Shown: positions 1-6,539, numbered from the stretch's first letter. The stretch: 9,064 bases of DNA from Bacillota bacterium (GCA_016284575.1 JAEEPD010000052.1:1-9064); one strand, 5' to 3'. The notes: generated by a model not told the origin, from the sequence alone. Translations and numbers: made by a program.

Positions 1-87
1 TGCTCATTTGGACTTTGGTGACAATGACGGTCAAAAAAGCTCAGATTGGCCGAAATGAGTTGCGAAAAGTTTTTTTTCAAAACCCCC

Positions 88-115
88 TTGACACTCGATT
101 TCTATGTGATATTAT
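88..115 (+). promoter_or_regulatory. Sigma-A-type promoter for the SPFH-RHH unit
   Basis: A perfect -35 hexamer TTGACA (88-93) is followed after 16 bp by TATTAT (110-115). TG at 107-108 gives an extended -10 (TGaTATTAT). The stretch just upstream contains an A-run and a T8 run (70-77), which could act as an UP element. Transcription would start near 122, leaving a leader of about 157 nt before the SPFH start codon. The hexamers are read directly; promoter activity is inferred. Confidence 0.8.
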
Positions 116-205
116 TTTGATATCAAATCAATACAAAACAGCCTTACTGCTACACACGGTCAGAACGATCGGTCCAGCCCTAAGCGCAAAAGAGAAGTAA
201 AATAG

Positions 206-250
206 CCCGGCAAACCGGCAATGCCCGGAAAACACATGCCGGTTGCCGGG
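206..250 (+). promoter_or_regulatory. GC-rich leader hairpin upstream of the SPFH gene
   Basis: The arm CCCGGCAAACCGGCA (206-220) pairs with TGCCGGTTGCCGGG (237-250), giving a 14-bp stem with one bulged A and a 16-nt loop. The loop contains another CCCGG (224-228) that could compete for the right arm. The hairpin ends 15 nt before the GGAGG ribosome binding site (266-270). No U-run follows, so it is not an intrinsic terminator. It may stabilise the transcript or control translation. I recognise no known riboswitch class in the leader. Confidence 0.55.
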
Positions 251-278
251 ACACAGAGGATAAACGGAGGACAAACCA

Positions 279-1343
279 ATGATAAAAGAGAAGATCATAA
301 GCGAAAAGAAGAGAGGCATGGCTGTGCTTATAGCCGTCATCCTTTTCTACATTGCGGCAATAGTGCTGCTCATCTCTGCCGCAAGCGGACAGTTCAACAG
401 GATAGTTCCATCGCCCTACGGGTCTTACATGAAAGTCACAGGACTCACGGTAGCGGTGCTGATCGTTTCCATCGCCTGGCTCTGCCTCGGCTGGATACTG
501 CTTCTAGGGCTCAAAGTCCTGAAGCCGCAGGAAGCCCTGGTCCTGACCCTGTTCGGCAGGTACTACGGCACCCTTTCAGGCGAAGGATTCTACTTCGTCA
601 ACCCCTTCTGCACGGCGGTCAACCCGGCGGCGTCCACCAGGCTCAACCAGAGCGGAGACGTTGACAGCGGCGACGGCGGCAGACTCAAGATCAAGCTCAA
701 CGCGGGCGGAGACCAGCTTCAGACCGTCAACAAGAAGATATCACTCAAGATCATGACACTCAACAACAGCCGCCAGAAGATCAACGACGCGCTGGGCAAC
801 CCGGTCGAGATCGGGATTGCCGTAATGTGGCGGGTCAAGGACACCGCAAAGGCCGTTTTCAACGTCGACAACTACAAGGAATACCTTTCTCTCCAGTGCG
901 ACAGCGCTGTAAGAAACATCGTCCGCATCTACCCCTACGACGTGGCGCCGAACGTCGATACCACGGGTGACGGCATCGCGGACGAGGGCAGCCTCCGCGG
1001 ATCCAGCGAGCTTGTGGCAAGCCGCATCCGCCAGGAGATCCAGGACAAGGTGTTCGAAGCAGGCCTTGATATCATCGATGCCCGCATCACCTATCTCGCG
1101 TACGCACCCGAGATCGCTTCCGTGATGCTCCAGCGCCAGCAGGCAAGCGCCATCATCGACGCACGCAAGATGATCGTCGACGGCGCTGTCGGAATGGTTG
1201 AGATGGCCCTTGAGCGCCTCTCCGAGAAGAACACCGTTCAGCTTGATGAGGAGCGCAAGGCGGCGCTGGTATCCAATCTGCTCGTAGTGCTCTGCGGAAA
1301 CAAGGACGCCCAGCCCGTTGTGAACTCTGGCAGCCTGTATTAG
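279..1343 (+). CDS. SPFH/band-7 domain membrane protein
   Basis: A 354-residue member of the SPFH (stomatin/prohibitin/flotillin/HflK-C) superfamily. These proteins oligomerise at membranes and organise microdomains or act as scaffolds. Two hydrophobic segments (about residues 14-35 and 53-77) form an N-terminal hairpin anchor. They lead into the SPFH fold, which begins at QEALVLTLFGRYYGT and contains the family landmarks GNPVEIGIAVMWRVKDT, DNYKEYLSLQCDSAVR and YPYD. A helical region (about 278-330, with LQRQQASAIIDARKMIV) follows and would mediate oligomerisation. An acidic loop at 227-236 (DTTGDGIADE) resembles a calcium-binding loop. GGAGG lies 8 nt before the ATG, which fixes the start. 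In Bacillota this subfamily is commonly followed by a small Arc-like protein, as it is here. The exact cellular role is unknown. Confidence 0.9.
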   Translation: MIKEKIISEKKRGMAVLIAVILFYIAAIVLLISAASGQFNRIVPSPYGSYMKVTGLTVAVLIVSIAWLCLGWILLLGLKVLKPQEALVLTLFGRYYGTLSGEGFYFVNPFCTAVNPAASTRLNQSGDVDSGDGGRLKIKLNAGGDQLQTVNKKISLKIMTLNNSRQKINDALGNPVEIGIAVMWRVKDTAKAVFNVDNYKEYLSLQCDSAVRNIVRIYPYDVAPNVDTTGDGIADEGSLRGSSELVASRIRQEIQDKVFEAGLDIIDARITYLAYAPEIASVMLQRQQASAIIDARKMIVDGAVGMVEMALERLSEKNTVQLDEERKAALVSNLLVVLCGNKDAQPVVNSGSLY

Positions 1344-1353
1344 AGGAAGATCG

Positions 1354-1431
1354 ATGACACCCGATAAATCACCAGGATCCGTCAAAGGAGCATCCTGCGG
1401 ATCCGAAGACACGGAAAGGAGGACAGTTTGA
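1354..1431 (+). CDS. Possible 25-residue ORF coupled to the RHH gene
   Basis: An ATG at 1354 opens a 25-codon frame beginning MTPDKSPGSVKG. Its TGA (1429-1431) overlaps the ATG of the next gene as TGATG, a classic translational coupling arrangement. AGAGGA (1342-1347), which begins on the last base of the SPFH stop region, lies 6 nt upstream and could act as a ribosome binding site. The peptide is hydrophilic, rich in Ser, Gly and charged residues, with no membrane segment, and matches no family I know. It may be a coupling ORF or chance. The RHH gene has its own strong AAAGGAGG, so coupling is not required. Confidence 0.3.
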   Translation: MTPDKSPGSVKGASCGSEDTERRTV

Positions 1432-1628
1432 TGGCAGAAGAAAAGAAACAGGTCCCCTTAAGGCTGTCACCCAAGCTCTACAACGCAATAGCCGCCTGGG
1501 CTGAGGACGATTTCCGCTCCGTGAACGGCCAGATCGAATATCTGCTGACCGAGTGCGTAAAGCAGCGCAAAAAGAACGGAAAATACGTGTCCGAGACCCT
1601 GGATGAACCCATCGAGCTGGACATCTAG
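1431..1628 (+). CDS. Arc-like ribbon-helix-helix protein, SPFH partner
   Basis: A 65-residue protein starting MAEEKKQVPLRLSPKLYNAI. A short beta strand (VPLRLS) is followed by two helices (KLYNAIAAWAEDD and SVNGQIEYLLTECVKQRKK), the ribbon-helix-helix pattern of Arc/MetJ-type DNA-binding proteins. Residues R-S-V-N-G-Q-I-E-Y-L-L match the second-helix consensus of the Arc family. The ATG at 1431 is preferred over a TTG one codon upstream (1428), because AAAGGAGG (1415-1422) lies 8 nt from the ATG. The gene follows the SPFH gene with no terminator between them, so the two are probably co-transcribed. Proteins of this type sit next to SPFH genes in many Bacillota. Whether this one binds DNA or the SPFH protein is unknown. 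No linked toxin gene is seen, so a toxin-antitoxin role is not supported. Confidence 0.8.
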   Translation: MAEEKKQVPLRLSPKLYNAIAAWAEDDFRSVNGQIEYLLTECVKQRKKNGKYVSETLDEPIELDI

Positions 1629-1659
1629 AGAGCTATTTAGAAAAACATCAAAATACTTA

Positions 1660-1688
1660 TTGACAGCACAGGCCCGCACCTGTATAGT
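1660..1688 (+). promoter_or_regulatory. Promoter of the hydrolase-sdpR-sdpI-yhfC operon
   Basis: TTGACA (1660-1665), a 17-bp spacer, then TATAGT (1683-1688), one mismatch from consensus. The predicted start is near 1695, inside the palindrome at 1690-1711. The leader is about 105 nt and includes a tandem 8-mer TTCGTATA (1734-1749) of unknown meaning. AGGAGG (1788-1793) lies 8 nt before the first ATG. Confidence 0.85.
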
Positions 1689-1689
1689 A

Positions 1690-1711
1690 TATTTAGAAAT
1701 ATTTCTAAATA
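1690..1711. promoter_or_regulatory. 22-bp perfect palindrome, probable ArsR/SdpR operator
   Basis: TATTTAGAAAT followed immediately by its exact reverse complement, one base after the -10 element and covering the predicted start site. A third copy of the half-site, TATTTAGAAA, occurs at 1634-1643, upstream of the -35. An AT-rich symmetric site of this size and position suits a dimeric winged-helix repressor that blocks initiation. The obvious candidate is the ArsR-type protein encoded second in this operon (2812-3108), which would make the circuit autoregulatory, as SdpR is in Bacillus subtilis. The palindrome is seen; the binding partner is inferred. Confidence 0.75.
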
Positions 1712-1801
1712 GGTTTACTGCAGGGGCGGGCTTTTCGTATATTCGTATATGAGAGGGCTGCGCTGCTAAGACATATATACTAAGAACAGGAGGTTGCAGT
1801 A

Positions 1802-2800
1802 ATGATACAGGAAAAGATCATCGTAGGTCAGGGAGGAGATTATCCGCTGGACGGGATGCTGACCTTGCCGGATCCGGCAAGCGCCGCAGCTCCCTTCCCC
1901 GCCGTCGTATTCGTGCACGGCTCAGGCACCAGCGATATGGACGAACACATAGGAGGCCTCTACCCCTTCAGGGATCTGGCGGAGGGCCTTGCGGCCCACG
2001 GGATCGCCTCCATCCGCTACGACAAGAGAAGCTTCAAATATCACAGAAAGATAGTTAAAAAAGGTGAACAGGTAACCGTTAAAGAGGAGACCATCGACGA
2101 CGCCATCCTGGCGGCGGAGCTCCTCAGAAAAGACCCCAGGATAGACCCGGGCAGCATTTACATCGTGGGCCACAGCATGGGAGCCATGCTGGCACCAAGG
2201 ATCGACGCAGCCGGAGGCAATTTCAAGGGCATGGTGCTGATGGCCGGGACCCCCAGGACCATGGGAGAGGTGGTAACGGACCAGCTCCACGACATGTCCG
2301 CCTCAATGAATGCCCTAACAAGACTTCTGATGAGCGGCCAGATAAAGAAATTCGAGAGGATCTTCGCGGAGCTGGACAGCATCCCCGACGAGGAGGCAAA
2401 GCGCCGCAATTACGGAGGCGGCGTCACCCTCTACTACTTCAAGGAAATTGCCAGATATGACGCTGCTGAGCTCCTGATGGCGACAGAAAAGCCGGTGCTT
2501 ATACTGCAGGGCGGAAAGGACTTTCAGGTAAGCCCCGAGAAGGACTTCAACGCATATAAGGAGAGGCTGGCAGGCCGTCCCAACACCGAATACATGCTGT
2601 TCCCGGAGCTGAACCACGTGTTCGTGCCCTCGGTCTACGGCGACATCAACAAGGCCATGAAGGAGTACAAGGTGCCCCAGAAGATCGGAGAGGAAGTCAT
2701 TTCGGTCATCGCAGAGTGGATACACAGGCAGTCCGTTTCGACTGATTCCGAAGCAGGGACCTCTGCAGGCTCCGCCGCCCCGGCAGCGGCTCAGGTCTAA
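1802..2800 (+). CDS. Alpha/beta hydrolase (serine hydrolase)
   Basis: A 332-residue cytoplasmic alpha/beta-hydrolase. The oxyanion-side motif FVHGSG is at residues 37-42. The nucleophile elbow GHSMG (123-127) holds Ser125. The likely acid is Asp240 in LQGGKDFQV, and the catalytic His is His272 in PELNHVF. The order and spacing form a complete triad. It resembles peptidase S9/dienelactone-hydrolase-like esterases, but the substrate cannot be told. There is no signal peptide. The last 20 or so residues are Ala/Ser/Gly-rich and look disordered. It is first in a four-gene operon, and the next gene's ribosome binding site overlaps its stop codon (AAAGGAGG 2799-2806). Its link to a repressor and two membrane proteins hints at work on an acyl or peptide substrate at the envelope, which is inference only. 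Confidence 0.9.
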   Translation: MIQEKIIVGQGGDYPLDGMLTLPDPASAAAPFPAVVFVHGSGTSDMDEHIGGLYPFRDLAEGLAAHGIASIRYDKRSFKYHRKIVKKGEQVTVKEETIDDAILAAELLRKDPRIDPGSIYIVGHSMGAMLAPRIDAAGGNFKGMVLMAGTPRTMGEVVTDQLHDMSASMNALTRLLMSGQIKKFERIFAELDSIPDEEAKRRNYGGGVTLYYFKEIARYDAAELLMATEKPVLILQGGKDFQVSPEKDFNAYKERLAGRPNTEYMLFPELNHVFVPSVYGDINKAMKEYKVPQKIGEEVISVIAEWIHRQSVSTDSEAGTSAGSAAPAAAQV

Positions 2801-2811
2801 AGGAGGATCCC

Positions 2812-3108
2812 ATGTCATTTTCGGACACTTTCAAGGCCCTTGCGGATCCGGCCAGGCGGGAGATACTGAGCATGCTCAGAGATGGCCGCATGTCCGCCGG
2901 GGATATCGCATCCAGGTTCGGTCTTACAGGTGCCACCATATCCTATCACCTGAGCACCCTCAAAAAGGCCGACCTCATAACAGAGACCCGCGAAAAAAAC
3001 TTTATCTATTACGAGCTCAACACCTCCGTGGTGGAGGAGGTAATGCTCTGGCTGTCGGGGCTTAAGGACTCCGAAGAGCCGGACGCCCCCGAAGGAAAGG
3101 AGGCATAA
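2812..3108 (+). CDS. ArsR-family autorepressor, SdpR-like
   Basis: A 98-residue winged-helix regulator. The start FKALADPARREIL is the standard ArsR helix 1-2 signature. MSAGDIASRFGLTGATISYHLSTLKKADLI (about 27-56) is the helix-turn-helix, with the recognition helix near 38-52. NFIYYELN is the wing. The protein has no cysteine, so a classical metal-thiolate sensor is ruled out. The sequence closely follows SdpR of B. subtilis, which is sequestered at the membrane by SdpI. An acidic, Pro-rich tail (about 86-98) follows the dimerisation helix. Its stop lies 2 nt from the sdpI-like start, and that gene's AAAGGAGG is inside this coding region, so the two should be translationally coupled. The palindrome at 1690-1711 is its probable target. 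Confidence 0.88.
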   Translation: MSFSDTFKALADPARREILSMLRDGRMSAGDIASRFGLTGATISYHLSTLKKADLITETREKNFIYYELNTSVVEEVMLWLSGLKDSEEPDAPEGKEA

Positions 3109-3110
3109 AA

Positions 3111-3749
3111 ATGAAATTCAACAGAAAACAAGTGGCGCTAAGCTGCCTGCTCTGCCTGATCCCCCTGTTTGCGGGGCTTCTTCTCTGGAACAGGCTTCCG
3201 GACACCATCCCCACCCATTTCAACTTCAAAGGCGAAGCGGACAGCTTTATGAAAAAGCCCATGGCAGTCTTAACTCTGCCCCTTTTCCTTGTGGCTGTGA
3301 ACCTTCTGGCAATTTTCGTCACCGAGCACGACCCAAAAAACAGCGGGCAGAGCAAAAAGCTCTACAATCTGATGCTCTGGATAGTGCCTGCCGTGGGCGT
3401 ATTCGGAGCAGCAGCCATGTATTCCAGGGCTCTTGGAATGGACTCCAATATCAACCTTATGGCCACCTCCCTTCTGGGCCTTGTGTTTGCTGTAATCGGC
3501 AACTACATGCCCAAGACCCGCCCCAGCTACACCATAGGAATTAAGCTTCCCTGGACCCTGGCAGACGATGAGGTCTGGACCAGGACCCACAGGCTGGCGG
3601 GCTGGCTCTGGATGGGCTGCGGTCTGCTGATCATGATCATGGGCTTCATTCCCGGAGTTCCTCTTTGGACTATCTTCGTGCTGTTCCTGGCCATGGTGCT
3701 GGTACCCTCGGTATACTCTTTCCTGCTTTACAAAAAGTTGCACCCGTAG
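3111..3749 (+). CDS. SdpI-like membrane protein (DUF1648 + SdpI domain)
   Basis: A 212-residue integral membrane protein with about six hydrophobic segments (near 9-27, 50-70, 87-104, 115-131, 163-181 and 184-206). The loop IPTHFNFKGEADSF (33-46) is the DUF1648 signature. TIGIKLPWTLADDEVWTRTHRLAG (141-164) is the SdpI-family C-terminal hallmark. In B. subtilis, SdpI gives immunity to the SdpC killing factor and, when SdpC is present, holds SdpR at the membrane and so relieves repression. This gene lies immediately after an SdpR-like gene, the same order as sdpRI. No sdpABC-like toxin gene is in the window, so the protein may sense a foreign toxin or another envelope signal. Confidence 0.9.
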   Translation: MKFNRKQVALSCLLCLIPLFAGLLLWNRLPDTIPTHFNFKGEADSFMKKPMAVLTLPLFLVAVNLLAIFVTEHDPKNSGQSKKLYNLMLWIVPAVGVFGAAAMYSRALGMDSNINLMATSLLGLVFAVIGNYMPKTRPSYTIGIKLPWTLADDEVWTRTHRLAGWLWMGCGLLIMIMGFIPGVPLWTIFVLFLAMVLVPSVYSFLLYKKLHP

Positions 3750-3779
3750 TAAACTGGTGGAAATAACAGGAGGACCGAC

Positions 3780-4580
3780 ATGGAATATACAGTACCTCAG
3801 GCAAGCATAATCTGCATGGGCATCACCTGCCTCGGCTGCTTTGCCATACCCATCATACTGTTTCTCATACTCAAGAAAAAAGGCGCGGATACCAAGCCCT
3901 TCGTGACAGGCGCTGTGGTTTTCCTGCTCTTCGTCATCGCACTTGAGGGCGCCATGGTAAGAGCAGTCCTGACCAGCCCCGCAGGGGAGACCATCCAGAA
4001 CAATATCTGGTACTACGCCATTTTCGGAGGCCTGATGGCAGGCATTTTCGAGGAGCTGGGCAGATTCACGGCCTTCCGGACCATTCTCACAAATAACCAG
4101 GATAAGGATATAAATGCCATAATGTACGGCGTCGGCCACGGCGGCATCGAGGCCATGGTGATCGTGGGCTCCGCCATGATAAGCAACATCATGGCAGCCA
4201 CCATGATAAACAAAGGCGACATCTCAGCCCTCACCCAGGGACTTGAGGGAGACCAGCTGGCGCAGGTACAGGCTCAGCTCCAGCAGCTGACCACCATCCC
4301 CGCAACAACCTTCCTGATGAGCCTCTGGGAAAGAGCCTCTGCCATGATCCTGCACATGGCCCTTTCCGTCATCACCTGGTTCGCGGCAAAAAAAGGCCCT
4401 GCGCTGCTTGGCATAGCCATTTTCATCCATGCAGCGGTGGACGCGGTCACCCTCATACTCTCCCGCAGCGGAGCAAGCACCCTGTCTTTGGAGATCATGG
4501 TCACCGCCCTCTCCCTGGCCTCGGTATTCTACGCCCGGGTCATCTGGAATAAATACTCATCAAAGCCCGCACTTCAGTAA
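3780..4580 (+). CDS. YhfC-family intramembrane metalloprotease
   Basis: A 266-residue polytopic membrane protein with about seven hydrophobic stretches. The motifs expected of the YhfC family (related to the PrsW/CPBP intramembrane proteases) are present: FEELGRF (90-96), GVGHGGIEA (117-125) with His120 and Glu124, WERASAMILHMALS with His192, and IHAAVDA with His217. These Glu and His residues sit within predicted membrane helices and would form the active site. Residues 147-172 form a Gln-rich polar loop (ALTQGLEGDQLAQVQAQLQQ). AGGAGG lies 6 nt before the ATG. It is the last gene of the operon, and a strong terminator follows. A natural guess is that it cleaves a membrane substrate of the SdpI-linked response, but no substrate can be named. 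Confidence 0.85.
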   Translation: MEYTVPQASIICMGITCLGCFAIPIILFLILKKKGADTKPFVTGAVVFLLFVIALEGAMVRAVLTSPAGETIQNNIWYYAIFGGLMAGIFEELGRFTAFRTILTNNQDKDINAIMYGVGHGGIEAMVIVGSAMISNIMAATMINKGDISALTQGLEGDQLAQVQAQLQQLTTIPATTFLMSLWERASAMILHMALSVITWFAAKKGPALLGIAIFIHAAVDAVTLILSRSGASTLSLEIMVTALSLASVFYARVIWNKYSSKPALQ

Positions 4581-4593
4581 AACGCCACTCACT

Positions 4594-4618
4594 GCGCCGC
4601 AGCCAGCGGCGCTTTTTT
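4594..4618 (+). terminator. Intrinsic terminator of the hydrolase-yhfC operon
   Basis: A perfect 7-bp stem GCGCCGC (4594-4600) / GCGGCGC (4606-4612), a 5-nt loop AGCCA, and six T's (4613-4618). It begins 13 nt after the yhfC-like stop codon. Confidence 0.92.
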
Positions 4619-4661
4619 ATTATGAACATGTTTCAAACTGTCCCTGCGGCGAATTTTACCC

Positions 4662-4689
4662 TTTAAAAAACGATTTAATGTGTTAAAAT
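4662..4689 (+). promoter_or_regulatory. Probable promoter of the acyl-CoA synthetase gene
   Basis: An extended -10, TGtTAAAAT, has its hexamer at 4684-4689. The -35 is weaker: TTTAAA (4662-4667, four of six matches) with a 16-bp spacer. The spacer and TGN arrangement match the promoter at 88-115. The start would fall near 4695. Confidence 0.55.
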
Positions 4690-4706
4690 AAAAAGAACAC
4701 ACTGTG

Positions 4707-4733
4707 CCTGCCGGAGGAACGAGTCCCGGCAGG
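4707..4733 (+). promoter_or_regulatory. Leader hairpin abutting the ribosome binding site
   Basis: A perfect 8-bp stem CCTGCCGG (4707-4714) / CCGGCAGG (4726-4733) with an 11-nt loop. It ends one base before the AAAAGGAGG ribosome binding site (4735-4743). GGAGGA at 4713-4718, at the edge of the loop, mimics a ribosome binding site but has no usable start codon nearby. The hairpin lies just downstream of the predicted transcription start, so it would form the 5' end of the mRNA. It could protect the end or tune translation. Confidence 0.5.
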
Positions 4734-4748
4734 GAAAAGGAGGCTGTT

Positions 4749-6539
4749 TTGAGCGAACAGAACACAGTAAAGCGCATACCTATCAAGAATTCCGTCCCCT
4801 ACAGGGAACTGAAGCTCCACCACGATTTCAGGGAGGCTCTGTCCTCTATGGCAGAGGAATTCGGAGATGACAGCGCATATATAATCAAGACTAAAAGAGA
4901 GACAAAAACCACTCCCGCCGAGTACAAGAAGGTGAGCTTCAAGGGGCTCAAGCGCGACGTGGAGGATTTCGGTACCGCCCTCATGAACATGGGGCTCAAG
5001 GGCCAGCGCTTTGCCGTTATAGGCAAGAACCGCTACGAATGGATGGTGGGCTACTATGCATGGCTCTGCGGCCTTGGCATCTGCGTGCCCCTGGACAGAG
5101 GCCTGCCCTACGATGAGCTGGAAATGTCCGTTATCCGTTCCAAGTCTGACATACTCTTCTTCGACAAGGATCATCTGGAGACTGTAGAGGCTCTGAAGGC
5201 TGCCGGCAAGACCCAGCTTACCACCTACATCTGCATGGATAAGATCGAGGGCTACCTGAATGTGCCGGACATCATGGCAAAGGGCCGCGCCGCTTCCCCC
5301 GAGGAAAAGGATGCTTACAGAAAGCTGCCCATAGACGCTGACGGCATGACCATCCTGCTCTTCACCTCCGGGACCTCCGGCCTTGCAAAGGCTGTAATGC
5401 TGTCCCAGGCAAGCATCTGCCACAACTGCTGGTCCGTGCTTTCCGTGGAGGACCTGCGCCACGGAGACGTGAACATGGCCTTCCTGCCCTATCACCACAC
5501 CTTCGGCTCCACCGGCCAGACCATAATGAGCCTTGCAGGCATGACAACAGTCTTCTGCGACGGCCTCAAATACGTGCAGAAGAACATGGTTGAATACGGC
5601 GTCAGCGTGTTCTTCTGCGTGCCCCTTCTCATCGAGGGCATGTACAAGAAGGTGATGGCAGCTGTAAAGAAGCAGGGCAAGGAAAAGACCCTGAAGACCG
5701 GTATAAAGATCAGCAAGGCCCTTCTTAAGGTTGGCATAGACGTAAGAAGAAAGCTCTTCAAGGAGATACACGAGCAGCTGGGCGGACATCTGCGCTACAT
5801 AGTCAGCGGCGCCTCCGCTCTGGATCCCGTGGTAAATCAGGGCTGGCTGGATCTGGGCGTCAAGGTGGTCCAGGGCTACGGCATGACCGAGACCTCCCCC
5901 GTAATGCTTGCTGAAACTCCCGAGGTCCTGAGCCTGGGCTCCAACGGCATCGCCATCCCCGGCGTCACCATGGCCATCGAGGATCCCAACGAAGAGGGCA
6001 TCGGCGAACTGGTCTGCCAGGGGCCCAACGTGATGCTCGGCTACTACGAAAACGAAGAGGCCACAGCTGAGATAATGCGCGGCGGCTGGCTCCACACAGG
6101 AGACCTGGCAAGCCTGGACAAGAACGGCTGCGTGGTCATCCGCGGACGTTCCAAGAACGTCATCGTGCTCAAGAACGGCAAGAATATCTACCCCGAGGAG
6201 CTGGAGACCGTCATCGGCAACCTGCCCTACGTTAAGGAGAACATGGTCTACGGCCAGGCACGCCACAAGGACAACGATGTCCAGGATCTGGCTCTTTGCG
6301 TGCGCATAGTCTATGACCCCGACTATGTGGAGAATATCCTTGGCATCAAGCTGGGCGAGGAGGGCAGCCCCGAAAGGGAGGCCGGCCTTGCGGAGCTGGA
6401 TAAGCTGGTGACAGCGGATCTGGACAGGATCAACGCAGAGCTGCCTGCGTACAAGCAGATCCTGCGCCACGAGCTAACGGATCAGGAAATGGAAAAGACC
6501 ACCACAGGCAAGGTCAAGAGATACAAGCAGCTGACCTAA
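4749..6539 (+). CDS. Long-chain acyl-CoA synthetase (AMP-forming)
   Basis: A 596-residue ANL-superfamily adenylating enzyme. It activates a fatty acid to acyl-AMP and then transfers the acyl group to CoA (or possibly another thiol acceptor). The P-loop TILLFTSGTSGLAK is at residues 201-214. The adenine motif GYGMTET is at 376-382. HTGDLASLD (449-457) contains the ATP-ribose Asp. The hinge region RGRSKN is at 465-470. The C-terminal catalytic Lys is Lys588 in TTTGKVKR. The order and overall length suit the FadD/ACSL long-chain class. There is no signal peptide or membrane segment. The TTG at 4749 is chosen because AAAAGGAGG lies 5 nt upstream; a GTG at 4704 is in frame but has no such site and would lie inside the hairpin. 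It is transcribed alone. The fatty-acid substrate and pathway (import, lipid remodelling) cannot be told. Confidence 0.93.
   Translation: MSEQNTVKRIPIKNSVPYRELKLHHDFREALSSMAEEFGDDSAYIIKTKRETKTTPAEYKKVSFKGLKRDVEDFGTALMNMGLKGQRFAVIGKNRYEWMVGYYAWLCGLGICVPLDRGLPYDELEMSVIRSKSDILFFDKDHLETVEALKAAGKTQLTTYICMDKIEGYLNVPDIMAKGRAASPEEKDAYRKLPIDADGMTILLFTSGTSGLAKAVMLSQASICHNCWSVLSVEDLRHGDVNMAFLPYHHTFGSTGQTIMSLAGMTTVFCDGLKYVQKNMVEYGVSVFFCVPLLIEGMYKKVMAAVKKQGKEKTLKTGIKISKALLKVGIDVRRKLFKEIHEQLGGHLRYIVSGASALDPVVNQGWLDLGVKVVQGYGMTETSPVMLAETPEVLSLGSNGIAIPGVTMAIEDPNEEGIGELVCQGPNVMLGYYENEEATAEIMRGGWLHTGDLASLDKNGCVVIRGRSKNVIVLKNGKNIYPEELETVIGNLPYVKENMVYGQARHKDNDVQDLALCVRIVYDPDYVENILGIKLGEEGSPEREAGLAELDKLVTADLDRINAELPAYKQILRHELTDQEMEKTTTGKVKRYKQLT

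Noticed and set aside
3..77. CTCATTT (3-9) and AAATGAG (53-59) with a later T8 run, as a terminator of an upstream gene
   Set aside because: The loop would be 43 nt and the T-run begins 11 nt after the stem. The T-run fits better as an A/T-rich element upstream of the promoter.
15..200. A 61-codon plus-strand frame at the left edge
   Set aside because: It runs through the TTGACA/TATTAT promoter and has no ribosome binding site or family resemblance.
1375..1404. GGATCCG/CGGATCC inverted repeat between the SPFH and RHH genes as a terminator
   Set aside because: Only 7 bp with a 16-nt loop and no T-run. The sites also contain the self-complementary GGATCC, which makes chance pairing easy.
741..1412. 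A 223-codon minus-strand frame opposite the SPFH gene
   Set aside because: Antisense to a clear SPFH domain, with acidic, low-complexity content and no supporting ribosome binding site.
1734..1749. Tandem TTCGTATA repeat in the hydrolase leader
   Set aside because: Two copies of an 8-mer in an AT-rich leader; too short to claim as a regulatory site.
3270..4139. A 289-codon minus-strand frame across the sdpI-like and yhfC-like genes
   Set aside because: It spans two well-supported genes and their intergenic ribosome binding site and shows no domain or upstream signal of its own.
4683..6470. A 595-codon open frame on the minus strand opposite the acyl-CoA synthetase
   Set aside because: It mirrors a gene with complete ANL motifs and GC-rich third positions. 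The translated product is rich in His, Leu, Val and Ala without recognisable domains, and it runs through the leader hairpin and promoter of the real gene.
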